Of a stretch of 64,000 nucleotides of DNA, positions 42,423 to 51,199 are shown one piece after another. The notes under the pieces were generated by a model that was not told the DNA's origin, did not search any database, and saw only the letters and a program-made list of their open reading frames with translations. Position 1 is the first letter of the stretch. Each line of letters begins with the position of its first letter. Location: the NCBI RefSeq assembly GCF_020532555.1, contig NZ_JAJBBR010000015.1, forward strand, positions 1 through 64,000, read 5' to 3'. A program made the translations under genes and the position numbers. The stretch is from Microvirga lenta. GTDB taxonomy: Bacteria > Pseudomonadota > Alphaproteobacteria > Rhizobiales > Beijerinckiaceae.

Positions 42423-43495
42423 CATGCGGTGTCGCGGGCAGGATCGGCGCTTCGCAGAGTGCTCGCGTGAGCATGGCCGCGCTCGTACCAGCCCTGGCTG
42501 CGGTTCACGATCCATACGACCGAGAGCATGACCGGGACCTCGATCAGAACCCCTACCACCGTTGCGAGGGCGGCCCCCGAGTTGAAGCCGAACAGGCTGA
42601 TCGCCGCCGCAACCGCAAGCTCGAAGAAGTTGCTCGCGCCGATCAGCGCAGAGGGGCCCGCGACGCAGTGCTGCTCGCCCGCGATGCGGTTCAGCAGGTA
42701 GGCGAGACCCGAATTGAAATAGACCTGGATCAGGATCGGCACGGCCAGCAATGCGATGACGATCGGCTGGGCCAGGATCTGCTCGCCCTGGAAGCCGAAG
42801 AGCAGCACCAGGGTCGCAAGAAGGGCGACGAGCGACAGCGGCTGCAGAACGCGGAGCAGGCCGGCGAGGGCGGCTTCACCGCCCCTCGCCAGGAGGCGCC
42901 CTCTCAGGAACTGCGCCAGCACCACGGGAATGACGATGTACAGCACCACCGAGAGGACGAGCGTGTCCCACGGAACGGTGATGGCGGACAGGCCGAGCAG
43001 GAGGCCGACGATCGGCGCGAAGGCGACGACCATCACCACATCGTTCAAGGCCACCTGACTCAGGGTGAAGTGCGGCTCGCCCCTGGCCAAATGGCTCCAC
43101 ACGAACACCATGGCCGTACATGGCGCCGCCGCCAGGATGATCAGCCCGGCGATGTAGGAATTGATCTGGTCCGCAGGCAGATAGGGCCTGAACAGATAGC
43201 CGACGAAGAGCCATGCCAGTGCGGCCATCGAGAACGGCTTCACGGCCCAGTTGATGAAGAGGGTGACGCCGATCCCGCGCCAGTGCTCTCGGACCCGTCC
43301 CAACGAGGCGAAGTCGATCTTGATCAGCATCGGCACGATCATGAGCCAGATCAGAGCCGCGACAGGGAGATTGACCCGGGCGATCTCCAGCCCGCCGACG
43401 GCTTGGAACAGGTCTGGGAACGCATGGCCGAGTGCAATGCCGGCGACGATGCAGAGGGCGACCCAGAGGGTCAGATATCGTTCGAAAACGGACAT
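42422..43495 (-). CDS. arsB: Arsenite efflux pump, ACR3 type
   Basis: A 357-residue inner-membrane transporter of the ACR3/BART family with about ten hydrophobic helices. It exports arsenite (sometimes antimonite). The family cysteine is in AAAPCTAMVFVWS, and the second repeat has GASNFFELAVAAAI. It is the last gene of arsR-arsC-acr3, 9 bases after arsC. The gene is often named arsB or acr3; it is not related to the E. coli ArsB fold. Confidence 0.94.
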   Translation of the reverse strand: MSVFERYLTLWVALCIVAGIALGHAFPDLFQAVGGLEIARVNLPVAALIWLMIVPMLIKIDFASLGRVREHWRGIGVTLFINWAVKPFSMAALAWLFVGYLFRPYLPADQINSYIAGLIILAAAPCTAMVFVWSHLARGEPHFTLSQVALNDVVMVVAFAPIVGLLLGLSAITVPWDTLVLSVVLYIVIPVVLAQFLRGRLLARGGEAALAGLLRVLQPLSLVALLATLVLLFGFQGEQILAQPIVIALLAVPILIQVYFNSGLAYLLNRIAGEQHCVAGPSALIGASNFFELAVAAAISLFGFNSGAALATVVGVLIEVPVMLSVVWIVNRSQGWYERGHAHASTLRSADPARDTA

Positions 43496-43504
43496 GGCTC
43501 TCCC

Positions 43505-44047
43505 TCACCCATTCGCCGCGATGTCCGCGGGCGCGCCGTTATCCGCACCCGCGCCGGACTTTCCGATCTCCCGCAGTTTCTCCTGAAGCGCGAGATGGTC
43601 GATGGAGCTGATGGGAAGCGCCAGGAACAGCTCGATCCGTCGCCGGAGCATGCGATAGGCCTCGTCGAAGGCGAGGGCGATCTGAGCCTCCGACCCTGTA
43701 ACCGCGGCTGGGTCGGGAATGCCCCAATGGGCGGTGGCCGGGCGGCCTGGCCACACCGGGCAGGCTTCATTGGCAGCGCTGTCGCAGACGGTGAACACGA
43801 AATCCATGACCGAGGCGCCCGGCTCGGCGAACTCGTCCCAGCTCTTCGAGCGCAAAGCCGAAACATCATGCCCGAGATTGCGCAGGAGGTTGATGGCGTA
43901 CGGATTGACCGTTCCGCGCGGCTGGCTGCCGGCGCTGTAGGCGCGAAAACGTCCTTCGCCCAACTGGTTCAGAATAGCCTCCGCGAGAACGGAACGGGCC
44001 GAATTGGCCGTGCAGAGGAAAAGGACGTTGTAGACGCGATCAGCCAT
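43505..44047 (-). CDS. arsC: Arsenate reductase, low-molecular-weight phosphatase type
   Basis: A 180-residue protein with the P-loop LFLCTANSARSVLAE near the N-terminus, FTVCDSAANEACPVWPG (the redox cysteine pair) and HWGIPDPAA. This is the thioredoxin-coupled LMW-PTP class rather than the glutaredoxin class. It reduces arsenate to arsenite for export by the ACR3 pump. The last 20 residues are a non-conserved tail. It overlaps arsR by 8 bases. Confidence 0.93.
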   Translation of the reverse strand: MADRVYNVLFLCTANSARSVLAEAILNQLGEGRFRAYSAGSQPRGTVNPYAINLLRNLGHDVSALRSKSWDEFAEPGASVMDFVFTVCDSAANEACPVWPGRPATAHWGIPDPAAVTGSEAQIALAFDEAYRMLRRRIELFLALPISSIDHLALQEKLREIGKSGAGADNGAPADIAANG

Positions 44048-44396
44048 CGGCAGGCTCCTTCGGAGGGCAGCAGGGTATGAGGTCTTCCATCAGCGGGGCG
44101 CACACTGCGGGATGTCCGCCACAGCAATCCTTGAGGAGAAAGGTCGCCACTTCCCGGAAACGAGCCAGATCGGCCCGGTAGATGATCGAGCGGCCCTGGC
44201 GCAGTGAGCGGACGAGCCCCGCCCTGGATAATATTCCTAGATGAGACGACATCGTGTTGTGCGGAACGGCGAGCTGGCGGGCAATGTCGCCGGCCTGAAG
44301 CCCACCGGGCTCGTGCTTCACGAGGAGCCGGAAAACTTCGAGGCGCGTGGACTGGGCCAGGGCGGCAAGGGACAGGATGACTGCTTCTGATTCCAT
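44040..44396 (-). CDS. arsR: ArsR-family arsenic-responsive repressor
   Basis: A 118-residue winged-helix regulator. The recognition helix region is LAVPHNTMSSHLGILSRAGLV, and the wing is SLRQGRSIIYRAD. Cysteines lie near the C-terminus (KDCCGGHPAVC and PCCPP), which suits metalloid binding by a C-terminal thiol set. It should release DNA when arsenite binds. The start was set at ATG 44396, because upstream codons lie within the operator palindrome and lack similarity. No ribosome binding site is seen, so the message may be leaderless. Confidence 0.92.
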   Translation of the reverse strand: MESEAVILSLAALAQSTRLEVFRLLVKHEPGGLQAGDIARQLAVPHNTMSSHLGILSRAGLVRSLRQGRSIIYRADLARFREVATFLLKDCCGGHPAVCAPLMEDLIPCCPPKEPADG

Positions 44397-44418
44397 ATGT
44401 CGAGACTTATCGACATAT
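44395..44418 (-). promoter_or_regulatory. Palindromic ArsR operator candidate
   Basis: ATATGTCGA (44395-44403) and TCGACATAT (44410-44418) form perfect 9-bp arms separated by 6 bases. The ATA...TAT ends and 24-base size fit ArsR/SmtB operators. The site covers the arsR start codon and the bases just upstream, so bound repressor would block transcription of the whole arsenic cluster. Confidence 0.65.
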
Positions 44419-44810
44419 CGCGCGCTCGGCAAGTTCCATGTGCGGAGCGGGAGCAAGCCCAGCGGACCGGCGCCGTTGGCGTCAGGCCATGTGAGCGCCG
44501 GGATCGGTTCTCAGCTCAACGCCAGCGAATTCGCCTTGGTCGCGTGCAAGCTCATCTGCAGCGAAGGGCAGGTCGGTTCGATTGGCGGGAACGGATCCGC
44601 AGTTCGTCGTGGTCAGGTGGCTTGCGATGCGGGATGCCGGAGCGCTCGGGCTTCCGGGGCAGAGGTGCCCGCGCCTCTATACGTAATTCGCATAAGATAT
44701 ATTATGGAACTAAAATTGATGTGCGGCAGGAAGGACTTGTCCAGATCCGGCCTTTCATGAAGGCGGTCCCCGGTTTCAGGAGCCCGGTGCGTCCGCCGGA
44801 ACATCCCGGC
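44419..44810. other. Non-coding region between arsR and the MBL gene
   Basis: About 390 bases without a supportable gene; the long plus-strand frames that cross it are shadows of the minus-strand MBL gene. An AT-rich island at about 44680-44720 stands out from the GC-rich surroundings and holds the dif-like site. Confidence 0.55.
44685..44712. other. dif: dif-like XerCD recombination site
   Basis: A 28-bp stretch with 11-6-11 organisation: left arm AATTCGCATAA, centre GATATA, right arm TTATGGAACTA. The inner CGCATAA, TATA and TTATG agree with bacterial dif sites (E. coli left arm GGTGCGCATAA, centre TGTATA, right arm TTATGTTAAAT); 18 of 28 positions match E. coli by my count. It is intergenic. 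Genes to its right are mostly on the minus strand, as expected if forks meet near here. A chance AT-rich palindrome or an integrated Xer-dependent element remains possible. Confidence 0.6.
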
Positions 44811-45617
44811 CTATCTGCACGAATCCACTTCCACCTCCAGGCCGTCATAGGCCGGCTCGATGTGCGGCGGCAGTTCGCTGCGGAGCGTCTCGTAGTCCAG
44901 ATCCGTGTGCAGGTTCGTCAGGATGGCCCGCTTCGGCTTGACCTGCTCGATGAGGCTGAGCGCCTCCGAGACGGAAAAGTGCGTTGGATGCGGCGTGTAG
45001 CGCAGTGCGTCCAGGATCAGTACGTCGAGGCCCTCCAGATGGCGCATGCTGGCCTCGGGCATCTCGCTCACGTCCGGGGCATAGGCGATGTTCCCGAAAC
45101 GGAAGCCGAAGACGCCGATGTCGCCGTGGATCATCCTGAACGGCACGGCATGGACCCGTCCGCCTGGGCCGGAGATCACCGTCTCGACATCCTCGTCGAG
45201 ACGATGGGCTTCGAGAATGGGCGGATAGCCGCTTCCCGGCGGCGTCTCGAAGCAGTAGCCGAACCGCATCATCATCAGCTCGCTCGTCATGCGGCCGGCG
45301 TAGATCGGCATCCTCCGGCGCATGGCGATGACCAGCGGGCGGAGATCGTCGATGCCGTGCACATGATCGGCATGTTCGTGCGTGAACAGCACCGCATCCA
45401 GGCGCTTCACGTCCGCATCCAGGAGCTGTTCCCGGAGGTCTGGCGACGTATCCACCAGAACGCTCGTCGTGCCGTCTTGACCGATCCGCTCGACGAGAAC
45501 CGAGCAGCGCCGGCGCCGGTTCTTCGGGTTCGTCGGGTCGCAGGCGCCCCAGCCGGCGCCGACGCGGGGCACGCCGCCGGAAGATCCGCAGCCGAGGATC
45601 GTCAGTCGCAAGGTCAT
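44811..45617 (-). CDS. Metallo-beta-lactamase-fold hydrolase (PhnP-like)
   Basis: 268 residues. It opens with LTILGCGSSGGVPRVG and has the metal motif THEHADHVHGIDD and a later MIHGD histidine, as in PhnP/RNase Z-like phosphodiesterases. A role on cyclic nucleotide or ribose phosphates is likely for the fold, but the substrate here is unknown. It follows tatD with a 4-base overlap, a pairing common in alphaproteobacteria. Confidence 0.88.
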   Translation of the reverse strand: MTLRLTILGCGSSGGVPRVGAGWGACDPTNPKNRRRRCSVLVERIGQDGTTSVLVDTSPDLREQLLDADVKRLDAVLFTHEHADHVHGIDDLRPLVIAMRRRMPIYAGRMTSELMMMRFGYCFETPPGSGYPPILEAHRLDEDVETVISGPGGRVHAVPFRMIHGDIGVFGFRFGNIAYAPDVSEMPEASMRHLEGLDVLILDALRYTPHPTHFSVSEALSLIEQVKPKRAILTNLHTDLDYETLRSELPPHIEPAYDGLEVEVDSCR

Positions 45618-46411
45618 GCCGCCGCTTGCCTGTCTGCCTCGGCCGCCTTGGAGAAGAGCCGGTAGAAATTGGCGGTGGTGATGTCGGCGATCTCGGCCTC
45701 CGTTGTGCCCACGACCTCCGCCAGCACCCGGGCCGTATGAGCCACATAGGCGGGCTCGTTGGTCTTGCCCCGGAACGGCACCGGCGCGAGGTAGGGCGCG
45801 TCGGTCTCGACAAGCAGCCGGTCCTTGGGCACCGAGGCGGCGATGCGGCGGATTTCCTCCGAGTTCTTGAAGGTCAGAATGCCCGAGAAGGACACGTAGA
45901 GCCCGAGTTCGACCCCGACCTCGGCCAGTTTCGCACCTGACGAGAAGCAGTGGAGCACGGCTGTGAAGCGCCCTCGCCCCATCTCCTCGGAGACGATCCG
46001 GATCATGTCCTCGTCGGCGTCCCGTGCGTGGATGACAAGCGGCAGTCCCGTTTGCCGGGACGCAGCGATATGCGTGCGGAAAACCTGCTGCTGCACCTCC
46101 CGCGGGCTCTTGTCGTAATAGTAGTCGAGACCGGCCTCTCCGATGGCGACGCAGCGGGAATGGGCCGAGAGTTCCACCAGCCGTTCCGCCGGCACGTCCG
46201 GCTCAAGGGCGGCGTTGTGGGGATGCGTTCCGACCGTGAAGAAGACGCTCGTATGCGCTTCCGAAAGATCCCGGTAGGTCTCGAACCGCGAGACATGGGT
46301 CGAGATCGACACCATCCGGCCGATGCCCGCGTCCGCGGCGGCGGCGAGCACATCGGGGAGGCGGGTCTGGAGGTCAGGGAAGTCGAGATGGCAGTGGCTG
46401 TCGATCAACAT
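45614..46411 (-). CDS. tatD: TatD-family metal-dependent DNase
   Basis: A 265-residue TIM-barrel hydrolase. It has DSHCHLDF at the N-terminus, GEAGLDYYYD, VIHARDADED, LHCFSSG and VETDAPYLAP, the full set of metal ligands. Relatives act as 3'-5' exonuclease and D-amino-acyl-tRNA deacylase-like enzymes; the cellular role is not settled. It usually follows metG directly, but here a glycosidase gene sits in between. Confidence 0.92.
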   Translation of the reverse strand: MLIDSHCHLDFPDLQTRLPDVLAAAADAGIGRMVSISTHVSRFETYRDLSEAHTSVFFTVGTHPHNAALEPDVPAERLVELSAHSRCVAIGEAGLDYYYDKSPREVQQQVFRTHIAASRQTGLPLVIHARDADEDMIRIVSEEMGRGRFTAVLHCFSSGAKLAEVGVELGLYVSFSGILTFKNSEEIRRIAASVPKDRLLVETDAPYLAPVPFRGKTNEPAYVAHTARVLAEVVGTTEAEIADITTANFYRLFSKAAEADRQAAA

Positions 46412-46476
46412 GATGGAAGGCGCCCTCCTCTTCCGACGCCTTGTAGAGGAAATCCACCCATAAAGCCGTTCGGGTC

Positions 46477-46493
46477 CCCTCGTCTACCGAGGG
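46477..46493 (-). terminator. Hairpin just after the glycosidase gene
   Basis: CCCTCG and CGAGGG form a 6-bp stem around 5 bases, immediately 3' of the glycosidase stop codon on the minus strand. There is no U-tract, so it is only a weak terminator or mRNA-end candidate. Confidence 0.3.
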
Positions 46494-46495
46494 TC

Positions 46496-47815
46496 TCATC
46501 CGATGGCGGATGCCTGTTGAGAATCGTCCTTGGCTTCGTGCTGCCGCATCCGGCGCATTCTCTCCTGGTGGCGGCGGATGGGCGGCTCGTCGTAATCCTG
46601 AGGCCGCGCCACGGGCACCGTGAGGCAGACGCTCTGCGCCGGAAGGACGTCGCACCAATCCTCAATCAGCTGCTTGTAGCAGCGGCCCACAGGGCGGATG
46701 TTGCGATCGAGATCGTAAAGCCCGACCGGCGTGACCCGGTTGTTTTCCTCCCGCAGGGCCACGTCCCAGTCCATCTGGTCCGTCAGCGAGTACCAGGTGA
46801 ACCCGACGATGGGCACGCCGGTATTGCGGACCCGCAGGACGTTGGCCCATTGCTTCCAAAGCCAGTTCACCGCCTCGTCGCCGCGAGGACCCTCCATGAG
46901 GTTCGTCTCGGTGTGCATGACCGGCAGCTTGTAGCGGTCGTAGTACTGCCGGGTGATTTCGTCGTAACCGAAGACGTCGCCGGAGGCGGTGGCCGTGCCG
47001 TCCGCCTTCACCCGATGCTCGTTTGTGACGTAGTAGTCGTTTCCCATGATGCAGTGGTGGCGCAGGGACGAGCGCGTCAGGAAGAAATGGTACTCGTCCC
47101 GGGTCATGCCGTTGTCCATGAGGAACTCGTACATCTCGGAATCGACGCGGCGGCCGTAATTGAGGTCGAGCGACAGGAAACGCCTCGCGTTCATGATCTC
47201 CGCCGGCTTGATGGCCGCCGGGTTCTCGGCGTGGAAGTACTCGGTCGATTCGCTCTGGATGAAGATGGCGTCCGGCCGGACCTTCAGGATGCGTTCCATG
47301 GCCAGGACATTGCCCTTGACCAGGTGCTTGAGGGCCGTGACGAAAGCCCGGTCACTCCGCATCTGCTCGTTCCACCAGCCATAGGCCGCCGAGAACGTGG
47401 CGCAGATGAACATCTCGTTGATGGGGGTGTAGAGCTGCACCCAGGGGAACCGGCGGGCGAAATCCTCCGCGTAGGCGGCGAAAAGCTCCGGAAAGTCAGG
47501 GTTCTGGAAGTTGCCGATCCAGTCGGGAACGCCGAAATGGCAGAGGTCGACGATGGGAATGATGTTGCGGCGCCCGATCTCGCCGAACGTCATGTCCGCG
47601 AAGGACCAGTCGTAGCGGCCGGGGCCCACGAAGGTGGTGTGGAGGGGCGGACCATAGCGCAGGACCTCCAGATCGAGCTCCTTGAGGAGCTCGAAATCGG
47701 TCCTCCAGTGCTCGTAGTGGCCGCACTTCTCCATCTGGTCGATGCGCGTGCGGCCGTTGTTGATGGTCGGGATGCTGTTCTCGATCCCGGTCGCGAACAT
47801 GAAGGTGGTGAACAT
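46496..47815 (-). CDS. Family-1-like glycoside hydrolase
   Basis: 439 residues with a TIM-barrel resembling GH1/GH5 beta-glycosidases. The acid/base position is in YTPINEMFICATF and the nucleophile in MHTETNLMEG; GFTWYSLTDQMDWD matches the aglycone-side WxxxDxxDW-like region. There is no signal peptide, so it should act in the cytoplasm. The substrate is unknown. ATG 47815 was chosen: it gives the start MFTTFMFATGIENS, while the upstream frame is inside metG. It separates metG from tatD, and a hairpin follows it. Confidence 0.82.
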   Translation of the reverse strand: MFTTFMFATGIENSIPTINNGRTRIDQMEKCGHYEHWRTDFELLKELDLEVLRYGPPLHTTFVGPGRYDWSFADMTFGEIGRRNIIPIVDLCHFGVPDWIGNFQNPDFPELFAAYAEDFARRFPWVQLYTPINEMFICATFSAAYGWWNEQMRSDRAFVTALKHLVKGNVLAMERILKVRPDAIFIQSESTEYFHAENPAAIKPAEIMNARRFLSLDLNYGRRVDSEMYEFLMDNGMTRDEYHFFLTRSSLRHHCIMGNDYYVTNEHRVKADGTATASGDVFGYDEITRQYYDRYKLPVMHTETNLMEGPRGDEAVNWLWKQWANVLRVRNTGVPIVGFTWYSLTDQMDWDVALREENNRVTPVGLYDLDRNIRPVGRCYKQLIEDWCDVLPAQSVCLTVPVARPQDYDEPPIRRHQERMRRMRQHEAKDDSQQASAIG

Positions 47816-47861
47816 ATTCCGCTTCCGCCGAAGACCCGAAGGTCCGTCAAAGCGGAAGCAT

Positions 47862-49412
47862 TCAGGACGCCTCCGCCTCGATGTAACGCGGAAAGATCGG
47901 CGCAGGTTGCGGGAGCGCCGTTCCGGCGGCCAGCCGGTTGTCCGGCCCGACCATGGCGACGACCCTGTCCTCCGGCGCCACCGCCAGCAGATCGAGCAGC
48001 TTGGCCGCGGCCTCGGGCACGAAGGGCTGGGCCAGGATGCCGACGGCTCGCAGAACCTCGGCCGTGACGTACAGCACCGTCGCCATGCGGGCGGGGTCGC
48101 TCTTGCGCAGGACCCAGGGCTCCTGGGAGGCGAAGTACCGGTTGGCCTCCGCAACGACCGCCCAGATTTCCGACAGGGCCGAGTGGACGGCGAAGTCCTT
48201 CATGGCCGCCCTCGCCTTCCCCGGCAGCCCGTCCGCGAGCCAGAGCATGTCGCGGTCGGCCTGGGTGAACTCGCCCGGGCTCGGCACGGACGCTTCGCAG
48301 TTCTTGGCGATCATCGAAAGCGAGCGCTGCGCCAGGTTGCCGAGGTCGTTCGCCAGATCCGCATTGATGCGGTTGACGATGGCCTCATGCGAGTAGTTTC
48401 CGTCCTGCCCGAAGGGCACCTCGCGCATGAAGAAATAGCGAAGCTGATCGACGCCGTAGGTGTCGGCAAGCTCGAACGGATCGATCACGTTGCCGACGGA
48501 CTTGGACATCTTCTCCCCGCGGTTGAACAGGAAGCCGTGCCCGAAGACGCGCTTGGGCAGGGGCAGGCCCGCGGACATGAGGAAGGCGGGCCAGTAGACC
48601 GTGTGGAAGCGGACGATGTCCTTGCCGATGATGTGCACGTCCGCCGGCCAGTAGTGCCAGCGCGGATTGCTCTCGTCCGGGAAGCCGCAACCGGTCACGT
48701 AGTTGTTGAGGGCATCCACCCAGACGTACATGACGTGCTTCGGGGCGCCGGGGACCGGCAGGCCCCAGTTGAAGGTCGTGCGGCTGATCGAAAGATCCTG
48801 CAGGCCGGAGCGCACGAAGCTGACGATCTCGTTGCGACGGGTATCGGGCCCGATGAAATCCGGGTTGGCCTTGTAGTGTTCGAGCAGCCGGTCCTGATAG
48901 GCGGAGAGGCGGAAGAAATAGCTCTCCTCCTCGATCCATTCGACAGGCGTGCCGGTCGGGGCGCGCCAACTTCCATCGGGCTGCTTGGTCAGCTCGCTCT
49001 CGTCGTAATAGGCCTCGTCCCGCACGGAGTACCAGCCGGAATATTTCGACAGATAGATATCCCCGGACTCCTCCATGCGCCGCCACAGCTCGTGGGTCGA
49101 CGGCAGATGGTCGGGATCGGTCGTGCGGATGAACCGGTCGTAGGAGCAGTTGAGCCGGTCGGCCATGGCCTTGAACTTGGCGGCCATCTCGTCGACGAAG
49201 GCCTTCGGGGTCGTCCCGTTCCGGTCGGCGGTCTGCTGGATCTTCAGGCCGTGCTCGTCGGTGCCGGTCATGAAGAACACGTCGAACCCGTCGATGCGCT
49301 TGAAGCGGGCGATCGCGTCGGACGCGACGATCTCGTAGGCATGTCCGATATGGGGAGCCCCGTTCGGATAGGAGATGGCCGTGGTGATGTAGAATTTCTG
49401 CTTGTCGGCCAT
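47862..49412 (-). CDS. metG: Methionyl-tRNA synthetase
   Basis: A 516-residue class I synthetase that charges tRNA-Met. It has the HIGH-type motif PHIGHAYE, the KMSKS motif [10 protein letters not shown] and [13 protein letters not shown]. Its length and lack of a C-terminal tRNA-binding domain fit the shorter type common in alphaproteobacteria. It lies 58 bases after holB, in the run rlpA-dacA-tmk-holB-metG. Confidence 0.96.
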   Translation of the reverse strand: MADKQKFYITTAISYPNGAPHIGHAYEIVASDAIARFKRIDGFDVFFMTGTDEHGLKIQQTADRNGTTPKAFVDEMAAKFKAMADRLNCSYDRFIRTTDPDHLPSTHELWRRMEESGDIYLSKYSGWYSVRDEAYYDESELTKQPDGSWRAPTGTPVEWIEEESYFFRLSAYQDRLLEHYKANPDFIGPDTRRNEIVSFVRSGLQDLSISRTTFNWGLPVPGAPKHVMYVWVDALNNYVTGCGFPDESNPRWHYWPADVHIIGKDIVRFHTVYWPAFLMSAGLPLPKRVFGHGFLFNRGEKMSKSVGNVIDPFELADTYGVDQLRYFFMREVPFGQDGNYSHEAIVNRINADLANDLGNLAQRSLSMIAKNCEASVPSPGEFTQADRDMLWLADGLPGKARAAMKDFAVHSALSEIWAVVAEANRYFASQEPWVLRKSDPARMATVLYVTAEVLRAVGILAQPFVPEAAAKLLDLLAVAPEDRVVAMVGPDNRLAAGTALPQPAPIFPRYIEAEAS

Positions 49413-49470
49413 GTGGAAACCCTAAAGTCGTTACCCTTGAAGCGCGCCTGTACCCGCCTGCTGCTGCGGC

Positions 49471-50535
49471 TTACGCCGTTCGCCGAACCGCGTCGGCAAG
49501 ATCGTCGAACAGCGAAAGAATGAAAGGCCGGCGATCGAGGTTGAACACGTCGATCTCGCGCGCCATGCGGGCGATCTTCTCACACACCTCCACCAAAGGC
49601 GCAAGGCGCGCGGCGCCGAGCCCCGCATTCTCGCGCAGCCTGTCGGTCACCCAACGCTGGACGGTTTCCAGGGTGAGCTCGTAGCTGTCTTCCGCATCCC
49701 GCTTCGAGAGAGCTTCGGCAAGGGCATGGACCTGCCTGGTGTCGGTCCTGGGCAGACCGGCGAGGAGCCTCTGGATCTGGTCGATGAAGGACACCTTGTC
49801 GGCATCCAGCAATTCGAGCGTCCGGCGGACGGAGCCCTCCCCGTACCGCAGGGCCTGATCGACCACCTCTCCGGGGACCTCGGTCCAGGGGGATCCGAGG
49901 GAGGCGATGACGGACCGGATGTCGCCGTCCTCCAGCGGGCGCAGCAGGAGGCGGCGGCAGCGCGAGCGGATGGTGGGAAGCACGCGCTGAGGGGCGTGGC
50001 TGACGATCAGGAACAGGGAGCGCGGCGGAGGCTCCTCGATCATCTTGAGCAGGGCGTTGGCGCTCGAGATCGTCAGGTCCTCGGCACTGTCGACGATGCA
50101 GACCCGGTAGCCGCCATCGGCGGCAGTCGAGCCGAACATGTTCAGCGCCCGGCGCACCGCATCCACGGGAATGGTCGCGGAGGCAGCCTTCTTGTCCGTT
50201 GCAGGAGCCCGGCGAAGCACCGCCAGATTGGGGTGCGACATGGCCGCGACCTGGCGCGAGACTCCCGTATCGCGCGCCACGTCCAGGCTTGCGAGGTTCG
50301 GATTGCCGCTCCGGCCCGGATCGAGGACGGTGCGGGCCACCCGGTAGGCGAGGGTCGCCTTGCCGATTCCCTGGGGGCCGCCGATCAGCCACGCATGATG
50401 CAGACGTCCGCTGCGGAGGCCCTCGATGAATGCCCCCTCGCCTTCGCGGTGCCCGTAGAAGGCGAACTGCTCCCTCGGATGGGGAGCGCCTTCGAGCTGA
50501 TCGGGCTCGACGGCCTCGGCATCGTCACGCGACAT
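49471..50535 (-). CDS. holB: DNA polymerase III delta' subunit
   Basis: A 354-residue AAA+ clamp-loader protein. LIGGPQGIGKATLAYRVA is the P-loop region, followed by the SRC-type stretch TIRSRCRRLLLRP and LLKMIEEPPPRSLFLIVSH. It helps load the beta sliding clamp during replication. Its start overlaps the tmk stop by 11 bases, which suggests coupled translation. Confidence 0.93.
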   Translation of the reverse strand: MSRDDAEAVEPDQLEGAPHPREQFAFYGHREGEGAFIEGLRSGRLHHAWLIGGPQGIGKATLAYRVARTVLDPGRSGNPNLASLDVARDTGVSRQVAAMSHPNLAVLRRAPATDKKAASATIPVDAVRRALNMFGSTAADGGYRVCIVDSAEDLTISSANALLKMIEEPPPRSLFLIVSHAPQRVLPTIRSRCRRLLLRPLEDGDIRSVIASLGSPWTEVPGEVVDQALRYGEGSVRRTLELLDADKVSFIDQIQRLLAGLPRTDTRQVHALAEALSKRDAEDSYELTLETVQRWVTDRLRENAGLGAARLAPLVEVCEKIARMAREIDVFNLDRRPFILSLFDDLADAVRRTA

Positions 50536-51199
50536 CGAGCGGCCTCGTGATGTTCCTGGCGAGCTTCGGGAGGCGCTCGCTCACGCTCGACCAGATGATC
50601 TCCTCGACCTCGTCGGCGGGGCGGTCCGCGTGGATCACGACACAGCGGTCCGGGTAGGCTCGGGCGATGGTGAGGAAAGCCTGCCGGAGCGCCTGATGGA
50701 ACGAGAGGTCCTCCTCCTCGAAGCGGTCCGCGCCCTCCCCTTTGCCGGCACGCCTGGCGCTGGCCCGGGACAGGCCGACCTCGGCCGGCACGTCCAGAAT
50801 GAAGGTGAGATTGGGGCTGACCCCTTTCAGGGTGACTCTCTCCAGGCTGTCGATCAGGCCGGAATCGAGATCGCCGAGGGCGCCCTGATAGGCGCGCGTG
50901 GAATCGGCGAAGCGGTCGCACAGCACATGGGTTCCGCTCTTGAGGGCGGGCTCGATGGTCTTGTCGAGGTGGTCGATGCGGGCAGCTGCGAAAAGCAGGG
51001 CTTCCGCGAAGGGGCCGAGCCGCTTGGCCTGACCGCTCAGGATGAAGGAGCGGATCTGCTCGGCATAGGCGGAGCCCCCCGGCTCGCGGGTGACGACGAC
51101 GGGGTGGGAGAGCTGTTCCAGCCGGCGGCGGAGCCGCTCGATCTGCGTCGACTTTCCGGCCCCCTCCCCGCCTTCGAATGTGATGAAATAGCCGGCCAT
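50525..51199 (-). CDS. tmk: Thymidylate kinase
   Basis: A 224-residue kinase that converts dTMP to dTDP. It has the P-loop FITFEGGEGAGKST and the DRFADSTRAYQGA substrate motif. I chose ATG 51199, which shares one base with the dacA stop (TGATG); the alternative TTG just upstream is less likely. It lies in the conserved dacA-tmk-holB order. Confidence 0.95.
   Translation of the reverse strand: MAGYFITFEGGEGAGKSTQIERLRRRLEQLSHPVVVTREPGGSAYAEQIRSFILSGQAKRLGPFAEALLFAAARIDHLDKTIEPALKSGTHVLCDRFADSTRAYQGALGDLDSGLIDSLERVTLKGVSPNLTFILDVPAEVGLSRASARRAGKGEGADRFEEEDLSFHQALRQAFLTIARAYPDRCVVIHADRPADEVEEIIWSSVSERLPKLARNITRPLDVA

Noticed and set aside
44397..45665. Plus-strand frame across the arsR-MBL gap
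   Set aside because: Mostly antisense to the MBL hydrolase and runs through the operator and the dif-like site.
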